A DNA stretch of 64,000 nucleotides from Glycomyces sp. NRRL B-16210 (GTDB taxonomy: Bacteria; Actinomycetota; Actinomycetes; Mycobacteriales; Micromonosporaceae). Positions 25,646 through 35,572 of this stretch are shown in pieces. How positions within the stretch are numbered: position 1 is the first letter of the stretch; each line of letters opens with the position of its first letter. Location: contig NZ_JOGR01000001.1 of NCBI RefSeq assembly GCF_000719515.1, forward strand, positions 124,001-188,000, given 5' to 3'. The notes beneath the pieces were generated by a model. That model saw only the letters and a program-made list of their open reading frames with translations, made no database searches and had not been told where the DNA came from. The translations under genes and the position numbers were made by a program.

Positions 25646-26065
25646 TACTGAATATCCTTGGTGTTGATGCTCAGGCCGACGACTGTGAGTTCCGGAGAAT
25701 GCTCCCCGGTGTCACCTTGCCGCCGTGTGGCCTGATATTGCCGCCATTTCTGGCGCTTCACCCCTCCGCTTCTCTCGAATCGGAGTGGCCATTGGACCTT
25801 ACAGCACTTTCGCCGCCGAGCGGACATCGAATGCCGAAACACTTCTCACATCTGAGTGTTTTCCCAGCCCCAGGCCCTGGGGCCGGTTCGAATATATGGC
25901 TGGAAACACTCGAACGGCGTCGATTATCGGAGGGCTCGCCTGAAAACGCGTTGCCGATTTCAGATGATTTCCGCCCTCCGCCGCTCCTCGCTACGTTCCA
26001 GCGAGGAGGCCCGGTTACGCTCTCGCGCTGATGCGGCCCCGGCCCGCCGCGCCGACGATGGGTCC
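25646..26065. other. Intergenic region between cold shock and ABC genes
   Basis: No gene is supported. Frames present are short, overlap on both strands and lack start signals. The left part should carry the promoter and leader of the cold shock gene, the right part the promoter of the ABC operon. No clear regulatory motif was identified. Confidence 0.5.
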
Positions 26066-26970
<905 letters not shown>

Positions 26971-26974
<4 letters not shown>

Positions 26975-27864
26975 CCGCTTCGACCCAGAACGCACCGGCG
27001 AAGACCCGTGCCGACAACGCGCTGCTCAGCGCCACCAGGGCCGAGCTGCGCCGGCTCGTGCGCTGGCCCGCGACGTGGGTGCTCGGCGGCGTGTGGCTCA
27101 CGCTCCAGATGCTCTTCGCGTTCGCCTTCCCCTACATCGCCTACGCCACCGGCGACCCGGACGCGTTCCAGGGCGGGCCGATGGACCAGATCCTGGACTC
27201 GATGCTCCCGCAGTCGCTGCCGGAGACCCTGATCGCGGGCACGCCGATGTTCGGCGGCGCGATCGTCCTGATCTTCGCGGCCCTGGCCGTCGGCAGCGCC
27301 TACAGCTGGGGCACCTGGAAGACCGTGCTGACGCAGGGCCCGGGGCGGGCCGCCGCGACCGGCGGGCTCGCCGCCGCCGTCGGCGTCTGCGTCGCCGGCC
27401 TCGTGGCCGTGAGCACCGCGGTGACGTACGGCCTGTCGCTGCTGGTGGCCGCAGTCGAGTCGCAGGAGGTCGTCGCGCCCGTCTGGGGCGACTTCGCCGC
27501 CTCGGTGGCCGGTTCGGGCCTGATCCTCGGCATGTGGGCCGCGGCGGGCCTGTTCCTCGGCGCGGTCACGCGCGGGCCCGCGCTGAGCGTGGGCCTGGGC
27601 CTGCTGTGGACGTTCGCGGTGGAGAACCTGCTGCGCGGCGCGGCGGCGCTCATCGACGGCCTCTCGTACGCGACGGACCTGCTGCCCGGCTCGGGCGCGG
27701 GCTCGCTCGCGGGGGCCCTCGGGGCCGCCTCGGACGGAGCGGACGGCACCCCCGGTGTGCTCGACGTGCTGACCGGGCCCCAGGCGGCCGTGCTGCTCGG
27801 CGTCTACATCGCGGTCTTCCTCGCCCTCACGTTCGCGCTGATCAGACGCCGCGACGTCGCCTAG
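26971..27864 (+). CDS. ABC transporter permease, ABC-2 type
   Basis: A 297-residue membrane protein with six hydrophobic segments and a large outside loop after the first (about residues 55-85). Layout matches ABC-2 permeases partnering a single ATPase; substrate unknown. It overlaps the ATPase gene by four bases and ends before a strong terminator. Confidence 0.85.
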
Positions 27865-27885
27865 GCGAGGGTTCGGCCCAAAGAC

Positions 27886-27919
27886 GGAGCGGAGGAGCGC
27901 CCAGGCGCTCCTCCGCTCC
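27886..27919 (+). terminator. Terminator of the ABC operon
   Basis: GGAGCGGAGGAGCGCC and GGCGCTCCTCCGCTCC form a perfect 16-bp stem with a minimal loop, 22 bases after the permease stop. Confidence 0.8.
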
Positions 27920-27994
27920 GCGCGCTGCGGTGACGTGCCGTCCCGGCGCACTGCGCACGGGGAGCATCGCACCGGCGCGTCTTCCCGCCGCAGC

Positions 27995-28033
27995 GCCGTG
28001 GCGCGGTGTCGTGGCGCAGTGTCGTGGCGCAAC
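27995..28033 (+). repeat. Three tandem 13-base units
   Basis: GCCGTGGCGCGGT, GTCGTGGCGCAGT and GTCGTGGCGCAAC stand head to tail in the 306-base gap before the FAD oxidoreductase. The rest of the gap holds no gene. Confidence 0.6.
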
Positions 28034-28170
28034 CCGATGGCGCACTGCCGTGTCCCGGCCCGACGGCCCGGCCCGATGCCGCGATCCGGTGGCGCACGCC
28101 ACAGCCCGGCCTGTCATGGATCGCGGCCCTGCCCCGTTCAGAGGGCAAGCGAACAGACAGGAGCGAGCCC

Positions 28171-29358
28171 ATGAAGCACCGCATCATCGTCCTCGGGGCC
28201 GGCTACGCCGGGGCCTCGGCCGCCGGATTCCTCGCCCGCCACCTCCACCGCGACGACTTCGCGATCACGGTCGTCAACGCCGAACCCGACTTCGTCGAGC
28301 GCATCAGGCTCCACCAGGTCGCCGCCGGGCACGACCTGCCCCGGCACGGCCTCGATGAGATGTTCGCCGGGACCGGCGTCGAGCTGCGCCTGGCGCGCGT
28401 CACCGCCGTCGACGCCGACCACCGGACCGTGACCGTCGAAGACGACTCCGGCACCGACCGCCTGGGCTACGACACGCTGCTCTACACGCTCGGCAGCACC
28501 ACCGCCGACCACGGCGTCCCCGGCGTCGCCGAGCACGCCTTCCACGTGGCCGCGCGACCGGCCGCGCTGCGACTGCGCGAACGCCTCGACGAGCTGGACG
28601 GCCACGGCTCGGTGCTCGTCGTCGGCGGCAACCTGACCGGCATCGAGGCCGCCACCGAGATCGCCGAGGCCCACCCCGGACTCCGGGTCGCCCTCGCCAC
28701 GAGCGACGAACTCGGCGGCTGGCTCGGCCCGAAGTCCCGCCGCCACCTCTTCGCCGCCTTCGACCGGCTCGGCATCGACGTCCACGAGCGCACCGCGATC
28801 GAACGCGTCGAGGCCACCGGCGCGGTCGCCGCGGGCGGTGCGGTCTTCGCGGCCGACGCGACGGTGTGGGCGGCCGGGTTCGCCGTCCACCCCATCGCCG
28901 CCGCCAGCGGCCTCGCGGTCGCCGGCAACGGCCAGATCAGCGTCGACCGCTACATGCGGTCGGTCTCGCACCCGGAGGTCTACGCCGCCGGCGACAGCGT
29001 CCACGCCGTCGGCGAGAACGGCCGGCCGCTGCCGATGTCCTGCGCCTCGGCCGGATTCACGCGGATGCAGGCGACCGCCGCGATCGTCGGCGACCTCACC
29101 GGCCACAGGACGCCCAAGACCGCCCTGACCTACTTCGGCAACTGCATCAGCCTCGGCGGCCGGGACGGGATCTTCCAGGCGGTCGACGGCGACGCCCGCT
29201 CGAAGTCCTGGGCACTGCGCGGCCGCGGCGCCTCGCGGTTCAAGAACTTCGTCTACCGCGGCACCATCTGGAACATGGCGCACCCGACGTACGGGCTGCC
29301 GACCCGCCGACGCCGCCTCGCCGCGTCCGAACGCCGCAGGGCCGCGGCCCCCGCCTAG
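28171..29358 (+). CDS. FAD-dependent NAD(P)/ferredoxin-type oxidoreductase
   Basis: A 395-residue flavoprotein of the NDH-2/AIF group. The FAD-binding loop VLGAGYAGASAAGFLA opens the protein, the second dinucleotide loop VVGGNLTGIEAATEIA lies near residue 155, and VYAAGDSVHAV closes the FAD site. CAGGAG precedes ATG 28171. It ends nine bases before an ECF41 sigma factor gene; oxidoreductases are typical partners and targets of ECF41 factors. A role in redox stress is inferred. Confidence 0.88.
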   Translation: MKHRIIVLGAGYAGASAAGFLARHLHRDDFAITVVNAEPDFVERIRLHQVAAGHDLPRHGLDEMFAGTGVELRLARVTAVDADHRTVTVEDDSGTDRLGYDTLLYTLGSTTADHGVPGVAEHAFHVAARPAALRLRERLDELDGHGSVLVVGGNLTGIEAATEIAEAHPGLRVALATSDELGGWLGPKSRRHLFAAFDRLGIDVHERTAIERVEATGAVAAGGAVFAADATVWAAGFAVHPIAAASGLAVAGNGQISVDRYMRSVSHPEVYAAGDSVHAVGENGRPLPMSCASAGFTRMQATAAIVGDLTGHRTPKTALTYFGNCISLGGRDGIFQAVDGDARSKSWALRGRGASRFKNFVYRGTIWNMAHPTYGLPTRRRRLAASERRRAAAPA

Positions 29359-29367
29359 AGTCGGACC

Positions 29368-30303
29368 ATGGACGCCGCCACCGTGGAGCGCTTCGAGGCC
29401 AACCGGGACCGGTTGGCCTCGCTCGCGTACCGCCTGCTCGGCTCGGCCGCCGACGCCGAGGACGCGGTGCAGGACGCGTTCCTGCGCTGGCAGAGCGCCG
29501 ACCGCGAGCGCATCGAGGTCCCCGAGGCGTGGCTGACGAAGGTCGTCACGAACCTCGCGCTCGACCGGCTCCGGTCGGCGCGGGCGCGGCGCGAGCGGGC
29601 GGTCGGCGAATGGCTGCCCGAACCGCTCCTCGACGGCGACCCGATGCTCGGCCCCGCCGACACCTTCGAGCAGCGCGAGTCGGTCACGCTGGCCGTGCTC
29701 ATGCTCATGGAGCGCCTCCCGCCGGTCGAGCGGGCCGTCTACGTCCTGCGGGAAGCCTTCTCGCACAGCCACGCGGAGATCGCCGAGATCCTCGACATCT
29801 CCGAATCCGCGAGCCAGCAGCACGCCCACCGCGCCCGCCGCCGCGTCGCGGCCGAACGGGTCTCCGGCGAGATCGACCGGGCCGCCGCGCGAGCAGTCGT
29901 GGAGGCCTTCGTCGAGGCCGCCGCCTCGGGCGACACCGGGCGGCTTGTGGCGCTGCTGACCGAGGACGCGACCGCGGTCACCGACGGCGCGGGCCTGAGC
30001 GGCCGGCTCCTGCGCGAGACCGACCCCGAGCGGATCGCCGCCATCCTGCGCGCGGGCTTCAAGCCGACCGAGACGAAGCGGCGCATCGCCGGGGGCTCCC
30101 CGGGCATCCACGCGGGCCTCGTCAACGGCTCGCCCGCTCTGATCGCCGCGATCGGGGACAGGGTCGTCGGCATCGTGGTCTTCGCCGTCCGCGAGGGCCG
30201 GATCGCCAACGTGCACGGCACGGCCGGGCAGGACCGCCTCGGGCGCCTCACCGAGCAGTGGCGGCGCACCGACCACGAGGACCCGATCCTCGCCTCGTGG
30301 TGA
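29368..30303 (+). CDS. RNA polymerase sigma factor, ECF41 (SigJ-like) group
   Basis: A 311-residue ECF sigma factor. Region 2 (LGSAADAEDAVQDAFLRW) and region 4 (LDISESASQQHAHRARRRV) are intact. The linker has WLPEPL, and a SnoaL-like C-terminal domain of about 110 residues follows: together the mark of ECF41, where this extension regulates activity in place of an anti-sigma factor. The usual DGGGR-like loop reads DGAGLSGR here. The upstream FAD oxidoreductase is the expected regulon member. Confidence 0.88.
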   Translation: MDAATVERFEANRDRLASLAYRLLGSAADAEDAVQDAFLRWQSADRERIEVPEAWLTKVVTNLALDRLRSARARRERAVGEWLPEPLLDGDPMLGPADTFEQRESVTLAVLMLMERLPPVERAVYVLREAFSHSHAEIAEILDISESASQQHAHRARRRVAAERVSGEIDRAAARAVVEAFVEAAASGDTGRLVALLTEDATAVTDGAGLSGRLLRETDPERIAAILRAGFKPTETKRRIAGGSPGIHAGLVNGSPALIAAIGDRVVGIVVFAVREGRIANVHGTAGQDRLGRLTEQWRRTDHEDPILASW

Positions 30304-30358
30304 CGGCCGCACCGGGCGGGTGACCGCCGATACCGCGTACGCTGGTTCGGGGGATTCG

Positions 30359-31678
30359 GTGGGAGCAAAGAACCAGAGACGGCGCAAGGCGCGGGCGTGC
30401 AGGCGCGTGCGCGCAGCGACCGTACCGCCGCCCGACCTGCACGCGTTGCCGCTGGACGCCCGCGCCCGCCACGCCGTGCTCGGCGCCCTCCAGGAGACCG
30501 ACTGCGACTGCGGCGGATGCGAACCGCCCGACTGGGTCGACACCGCCTCCGGCCTCGAAGGGCTCTCGGGGGAACCCGATTGGCCCGCGGCGCTCGCCCG
30601 GGCCTTCACGCAGTTCGGCGACGACGCGATCGACCACGCCTGGCGGCGCGGCTGGATGCCGCAGGAGGCCGTGGGCGCCCTGCGCCGCTCCCGCAGTACC
30701 GAGGCCGTGCGCGCCGGGGCGATCCTCATGCGCGGCCAACTCGCCCGCTACCCCGAGACGCACCTGAGCGACCGCTGGATCGCCCAGCGCGAGGCGCTGG
30801 CCGAACTCGCCCCGTTCGCGGGCCTCGCCGCGGCTTCGGCGGGCCTGGGCCGGTGGGACCGGATCGTGCTGTGGGCCGCGGCGCTCGAAGCGCTCGACGA
30901 GCTCGACGGCTTCCCCGACATCCCCAAGGTCGAGCCGCTTCCCGGGAGCCCGGTGCTCGTGCACGGGTTCACCGGCTCGGAATCCTCCAAAGTGTACGAA
31001 CGGATCCGGGCGCTGCTGGCGAAGGCCGAGTCGACCGACTCCGACGCCGAGGCCGAGGCGTTCACCGCGAAGGCGCAGCAGTTGATCGCGCGCCACAGCA
31101 TCAACGAGGCGCTCTTGTCGCGGTCGGAGTCCGGCGGGCGCGAACCGGAGGCGATCCGGGTCCTCATCGAGCGACCGTACGAGTCGTCCAAATCGGAGCT
31201 GCTCGCGCAGATCGCCCACGCCAACCACTGCAAGTCCGTCCACTGGCCCGAAGGCGGCTTCACCACCCTCATCGGCGACCGCGGGGACCTGCGATCCGTT
31301 GAGCTGCTGTACAACTCGCTCCTCGTCCAGGCCACCGCCGCGATGACGCGTGCCGGCTCGCGCACCGACGCCTCGGGCCGCCCGCGGACGCGCTCGTTCC
31401 GCCAGTCCTTCCTGGCCTCGTTCGCGTTCCGCATCGGCGAGCGCCTGCGCGAATCGGCCGACGACACGGCCCGCGAGATGACCGAGGAGACCGGCACGGA
31501 CCTCGTGCCGGTGATGCGCGAGCGGGACGAGCAGGTCGCGGCGAGAACGAAGGCGCTCTTCCCGCGCCTGAAAACCGGTCGCTCCCTGCGGATCTCGGAC
31601 TACGAGGGCCACGTGGCGGGCCGGGCCGCGGCCGACGCCGCCCGCCTGACCCCGGGCGAACCGATCACCCGCCGCTGA
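30359..31678 (+). CDS. DUF2786 domain protein
   Basis: About 439 residues. The middle carries KVYERIRALLAKAESTDSDA with AEAFTAKAQQLIARHSINEA, the DUF2786 helical domain, of unknown function. GTG 30359 is preferred because GGGGGA stands five bases upstream; an earlier GTG (30320) lacks a site. The N-terminal part is helical with a Cys cluster (ETDCDCGGCEPPDW) that could bind metal. It follows the sigma factor by 55 bases. Confidence 0.8.
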   Translation: MGAKNQRRRKARACRRVRAATVPPPDLHALPLDARARHAVLGALQETDCDCGGCEPPDWVDTASGLEGLSGEPDWPAALARAFTQFGDDAIDHAWRRGWMPQEAVGALRRSRSTEAVRAGAILMRGQLARYPETHLSDRWIAQREALAELAPFAGLAAASAGLGRWDRIVLWAAALEALDELDGFPDIPKVEPLPGSPVLVHGFTGSESSKVYERIRALLAKAESTDSDAEAEAFTAKAQQLIARHSINEALLSRSESGGREPEAIRVLIERPYESSKSELLAQIAHANHCKSVHWPEGGFTTLIGDRGDLRSVELLYNSLLVQATAAMTRAGSRTDASGRPRTRSFRQSFLASFAFRIGERLRESADDTAREMTEETGTDLVPVMRERDEQVAARTKALFPRLKTGRSLRISDYEGHVAGRAAADAARLTPGEPITRR

Positions 31679-31689
31679 CCTGAACGGGC

Positions 31690-32055
31690 TCAGCGGAAGT
31701 CGTTCTCCTTCAACTCGATCACCCAGGCCCGGCGCTCGGCGATCTTGCCTCCGCGCATGACGAAGACCTCGGCCATGGACATGCGCATGACCTCGCCGTT
31801 GTCGCGGGTGGCGCTGCCGGTCAGCTCGGCCATGACCGTGTCGCCCTGCTCGACCATGCGCACGACTTCGAGCCGGGGCGGGCCGATGAACCCGGGCCCG
31901 TCGATGGCCGCGTCGTAGGCCGCCTTGCCGGTGAGGTGGAAGGCGCCGTAGACGGTCCACTCGATGTCGTCGGTCAGGCACGACAGGATCTGCTCGTGAT
32001 CGCCCTTGCGGAACCCGTCGAGATAGGTCTCGACGGTCTCGGTGTTCGCCGACAT
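31690..32055 (-). CDS. SnoaL/NTF2-like protein
   Basis: A 121-residue alpha+beta-barrel protein: VETYLDGFRKGDHEQILSCL, then DDIEWTVYGAF and AEVFVMRGGKIAERRAWV, the usual SnoaL-like polyketide cyclase/NTF2 pattern. No specific reaction can be assigned. It converges on the DUF2786 gene. Confidence 0.85.
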   Translation of the reverse strand: MSANTETVETYLDGFRKGDHEQILSCLTDDIEWTVYGAFHLTGKAAYDAAIDGPGFIGPPRLEVVRMVEQGDTVMAELTGSATRDNGEVMRMSMAEVFVMRGGKIAERRAWVIELKENDFR

Positions 32056-32180
32056 GGCGCCCCTTCCAGGTTGCGGTCGGCTCCAACGTATCGGGAGCCG
32101 CCGACACCGCGCCGGAAATCCGCGCGCCCGGCCGAGGGCGCGGCGGTCGTCCCGGGACGACGCCGCACCCTTCGAGGGGC

Positions 32181-33245
32181 TCAGTCCCGCAGGAGGGGGA
32201 GGAGTTGGTCGCCTTGGCGTTCGATCTCCTGGAGGTACGGGGTGTCGGAGAGGACGAAGTGGCTCAGGCCGAGCGCCTCGTACTTGCGCAGCGACTTCGC
32301 CACGTCCTCGGCCGAGCCGACCAGCCAGGTGGTGCCCGCGCCGCCCCCGCCGAACTTGCCCGGCGTCGTGTAGAGGTTGTCGTCGAGCACCTCGCCGCGC
32401 TCGGCCAGGTCGAGCAGCCGCTGCTGCCCGACCGCGGTCTTGCGCTTGAAGTCGCGCCAGCTCTGGCCCTTCGACTCGGCCATCTGCTGGACCTTCGCCT
32501 CGGCGTCGGCCCAGGCCTGCTCGGTCGTGTCGCGCACGAGCGTGGTGATCCGCAGCCCGAACTCGAGCGGGGCGTGCTCGCGGCCGAGCTTGTCGCTGAG
32601 GTTGCGCAGGCGCTCGATGCGCTCGCGGATACCGTCGAGCGGCTCACCCCAGAACAGCTGCACGTCGGCCTCGGCGGCGGCCACCTTCTCGGCGGCCTCG
32701 GAGGCGCCGCCGAAGTACAGGCGCGGGTGGCGCCGCTCGCCGTCCACCACGGTGCGCGGCGAGACGGTGGAGTCGGTGACCTGGAAGTGCTCGCCCTGGT
32801 ACGTCACGTGCTCCTCGGTCCAGAGCTTGCGCACGATCTGGATGAACTCCTTGGTGCGCGCGTACCGCTGGGCCTGGTCGCCTTCGCTGTCGCCGTAGGC
32901 GGCGAGGTTGTCCTGGCCCGAGACGATGTTGACCAGGACGCGCCCCTTGGTGAGGTGGTCGAGGGTCGCCGCGGCCGAGGCGAAGTTCGCCGGGCGCCAG
33001 TAGCCGGGCCGGATCGCGATGAGCGGCTTGAACGTCGTGGTCTGCGCTGCCAGAGCGGTCGCGACGGTGAAGGTGTCGGGCCGGCTCCAGCCGGTGCCGA
33101 TGAGGGCGCCGCCCCAGCCGTGCTCTTCGAGGGCTTTGGCGTGGGACGTCAGGGTTTCGAGGCTGTTGTGCCCTTCGACGGTGTCGTCGCCGCGGTGGCC
33201 GGGCCTGACCTGGTTGGGGATGTACCAGAGGTATTCGGAGCTCAT
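32181..33245 (-). CDS. LLM-class flavin monooxygenase (SsuD-like)
   Basis: A 354-residue FMNH2-dependent enzyme of the luciferase-like group. NIVSGQDNLAAYGDSEGDQA near residue 105 and the C-terminal FVLSDTPYLQEIERQGDQLL match alkanesulfonate monooxygenase SsuD and relatives, which split carbon-sulfur bonds to release sulfite. ATG 33245 has AGGGAG upstream; the frame is open much further but across another gene. It is divergent from an aldo/keto reductase and a nitroreductase-type flavin enzyme that could supply reduced flavin, so the set may serve sulfur scavenging (inference). Confidence 0.87.
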   Translation of the reverse strand: MSSEYLWYIPNQVRPGHRGDDTVEGHNSLETLTSHAKALEEHGWGGALIGTGWSRPDTFTVATALAAQTTTFKPLIAIRPGYWRPANFASAAATLDHLTKGRVLVNIVSGQDNLAAYGDSEGDQAQRYARTKEFIQIVRKLWTEEHVTYQGEHFQVTDSTVSPRTVVDGERRHPRLYFGGASEAAEKVAAAEADVQLFWGEPLDGIRERIERLRNLSDKLGREHAPLEFGLRITTLVRDTTEQAWADAEAKVQQMAESKGQSWRDFKRKTAVGQQRLLDLAERGEVLDDNLYTTPGKFGGGGAGTTWLVGSAEDVAKSLRKYEALGLSHFVLSDTPYLQEIERQGDQLLPLLRD

Positions 33246-33300
33246 GAGCGGGGTCTCCCTGTCGGTGCGGTCGTGTCGTCGCGGTGTGCGAGGCATTGAT

Positions 33301-33330
33301 TCTCTATTTATCCTATCGCTATGATAGAGA
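33301..33330. promoter_or_regulatory. Nested inverted repeats between divergent flavin-enzyme genes
   Basis: TCTCTAT and ATAGAGA form the outer arms and CTATC-N5-GATAG an inner pair, in an AT-rich patch within the 195-base divergent promoter region. It is the best operator candidate for joint control of the monooxygenase and the reductase genes. Confidence 0.5.
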
Positions 33331-33440
33331 TTGTGCGAGGACTGTTTCCCCGCCCTCCGCGGCCGGCCCCGGCCGTGGCAGGTTGACCCCGACGGTCGCG
33401 CCCCAACGACCGCGGACCGCACTACTGAAAGGCGTACCCC

Positions 33441-34472
33441 ATGGCACACGGTGCTTTCGAGAAGACCTACGCGGCGGCCGAGGACCGGTACGAGCGCCTC
33501 CCGTACCGCCGCGCGGGGCGCTCGGGCCTCGACCTGCCCTCGCTCTCGCTCGGCCTGTGGCAGAAGTTCGGCACCGACCACCCGCCCCAGACCCAGCGCG
33601 ACATCATCCTGCACGCCTTCGACCTGGGCATCACCCACTTCGACAACGCCGACCGCTACGGCCCCCCGCACCGAGGCGCCCAGCAGGGCTTCGGGACCGT
33701 CCTCGCCAAGGACCTCGCCCCGTACCGCGACGAGATCGTCCTGTCCACCAAGGCCGGCAACCCCATTGGCCCCAGCCCCTACCTCAAGGGCGGCTCGCGC
33801 AAGTCGCTGCTGAACTCCCTCGACCACAGCCTGCGCGACCTCGGCACCGACTACGTCGACGTCTTCTACCACCACCGGCCCGACCCCACGGTCCCGATCG
33901 AGGAGACCGTCGGCGCGCTCGCCAGTGCCGTCCAGCAGGGCAAGGCCCTCTATGTCGGCGTCTCCAACTACACGCCCGAGCAGGCCCACGAGGCCGCCGA
34001 GCTGCTGCGCGCCGCGGGCGTGCCGCTCCTGGTCCACCAGCCGCGCTACTCGATCTTCGACCGCACCCCCGAACTGAACGGCCTGCTCGACCTGGCCGCG
34101 AAGGACGGGTTCGGCCTGGTCGTCTACTCCCCGCTGGCGCAAGGGCTCCTGACCGACAAGTATCTGACGGACATCCCGGCCGGGGCGCGGGCGGAGAACA
34201 GCGCGTTCCTCAAGCCCGAGCAGATCGACGACGTGTACCGCAAGCGGGCCTCGGCGCTCAACGACCTCGCGGCCGAGCGCGGCCAGTCGCTCGCCCAGCT
34301 TGCGCTGCAATGGGTCCTGCGCCGCCCCGAGGTCACCTCGGCGCTCGTGGGGGCCTCTTCTACTTGGCAGCTCGACCACAACGTCAAGGCCCTCGACTTC
34401 CCGGCGCTCACCGACGACGAGCTGGCCGTGATCGACGAGCACGGCGTCGACGGCACCGGACTGGGGCGCTGA
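33441..34472 (+). CDS. Aldo/keto reductase (YghZ/Gpr type)
   Basis: A 343-residue TIM-barrel reductase. The catalytic tetrad is visible: Asp and Tyr in DNADRYGPP, Lys in STKAGNPIGP and His in VFYHHRPDP. The insert GSRKSLLNSLDHSLRDLG fits the L-glyceraldehyde-3-phosphate reductase branch. GAAAGG precedes ATG 33441. It is followed after one base by the nitroreductase-like gene. Confidence 0.9.
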   Translation: MAHGAFEKTYAAAEDRYERLPYRRAGRSGLDLPSLSLGLWQKFGTDHPPQTQRDIILHAFDLGITHFDNADRYGPPHRGAQQGFGTVLAKDLAPYRDEIVLSTKAGNPIGPSPYLKGGSRKSLLNSLDHSLRDLGTDYVDVFYHHRPDPTVPIEETVGALASAVQQGKALYVGVSNYTPEQAHEAAELLRAAGVPLLVHQPRYSIFDRTPELNGLLDLAAKDGFGLVVYSPLAQGLLTDKYLTDIPAGARAENSAFLKPEQIDDVYRKRASALNDLAAERGQSLAQLALQWVLRRPEVTSALVGASSTWQLDHNVKALDFPALTDDELAVIDEHGVDGTGLGR

Positions 34473-34473
34473 C

Positions 34474-35295
34474 ATGACCGACCAGCTCGACAAGACCCTT
34501 TCGGCCGCAGCCCGTTACGGGGACCCGGACGCGGCCCTGGAGGTGGCCAACGAGGTCCTTCGCGTGCAGTTGGCGCACCGCTCGGTGCGCCTGTTCGGGC
34601 CGCGCGAGGTGACCGAGGCCGAACTCGAGGCGCTCGTGACGGCCGCGCAGTCGGCGCCGACCTCCTCCAACCTCCAGCCGTGGAGCGTTGTGGCCGTGCG
34701 GGACCCCGAGCGCAAGGCCCGCCTGGCCGAGCTCGCGCGCAGCCAGAAGTTCATCGACCAGGCGCCGCTGTTCCTGGTGTGGGTCGCCGATCTCGACCGG
34801 GCCCGGCGCCTGGCCGAGCGCGAGGGGACCGGCGTGGACGCCGTGGACTACCTGGAGACCACGGCGATCGGGTTCATCGACACGGCGCTGGCGGCGCAGA
34901 ACGCGGTGGTCGCGGCGGAGTCGCTGGGCCTGGGCACGGTGTTCGTCGGCGCGATCCGCAACCGGCCCTTGGAGGTCGCCGAGGAGTTGGGGCTGCCGCC
35001 GCACGCGGTGGCGGTGTTCGGGCTGGCCGTGGGCGAGCCCGATCCGGCCGAGCAGGCGGACGTCAAGCCGCGGCTGCCGCGCGAGGCGGTGCTCCACCGG
35101 GAGGTGTACGACGCGGCGGCCTCTGACGCGCACCTGCCGGTGTACGACGAGCGCCTCGCGGCCTACAACAGGCGCTTCGGCCTGCCGGGGACCTGGAGCG
35201 ATCGGGTCCTGGCGAGGCTGAAGGGCCCGGAGTCGATGGGCGGGCGCCACCTGCTGCGGGAGGTCTTGGAGAAGTTGGGCCTGCCCTCGCGCTGA
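34474..35295 (+). CDS. Nitroreductase/NADPH-flavin oxidoreductase family
   Basis: A 273-residue FMN enzyme. HRSVRLFGPREVTEAELEAL and AAQSAPTSSNLQPWSVVAV near residues 30-75 are the FMN-contacting elements of the NfsA/Frp group, which reduce quinones, nitro groups or free flavin with NADPH. Start one base after the aldo/keto reductase stop. As a flavin reductase it could feed FMNH2 to the divergent monooxygenase. Confidence 0.88.
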   Translation: MTDQLDKTLSAAARYGDPDAALEVANEVLRVQLAHRSVRLFGPREVTEAELEALVTAAQSAPTSSNLQPWSVVAVRDPERKARLAELARSQKFIDQAPLFLVWVADLDRARRLAEREGTGVDAVDYLETTAIGFIDTALAAQNAVVAAESLGLGTVFVGAIRNRPLEVAEELGLPPHAVAVFGLAVGEPDPAEQADVKPRLPREAVLHREVYDAAASDAHLPVYDERLAAYNRRFGLPGTWSDRVLARLKGPESMGGRHLLREVLEKLGLPSR

Positions 35296-35349
35296 GACCG
35301 CGCCGGACGCCCGCGGTTTCGCGGCCCCGGCGCGCGTCGCGACGTTCCC

Positions 35350-35397
35350 GAACGGGCCCGGGCGGACCGGCATCGCCGGTCTCGCCCGGGCCCGTTC
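35350..35397 (+). terminator. Long GC-rich terminator
   Basis: GAACGGGCCCGGGCG pairs with CGCCCGGGCCCGTTC, with ACCGG/CCGGT continuing the stem inside, 55 bases after the nitroreductase stop. Confidence 0.85.
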
Positions 35398-35572
35398 GTG
35401 CCGCCCGAATACCGTGCGCCCGGTACTAAACGGTGTCATTTCAGCATCGGGTGACGCTCGGAACACTGTCGCGCACTTGGGACTCACTGGGCCCGGTCGC
35501 ACCGTCCGTGCCAGTCCGTGTCAGGATTCGCTGGCGAGCCCTCTGCGCCCCCTTCGAAAGGACCCGGATCCC

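Noticed and set aside
32181..34493. A 770-codon minus-strand frame joining the monooxygenase with sequence opposite the aldo/keto reductase
   Set aside because: The upstream half is antisense to a well-conserved reductase and to the operator region; the real start is ATG 33245.
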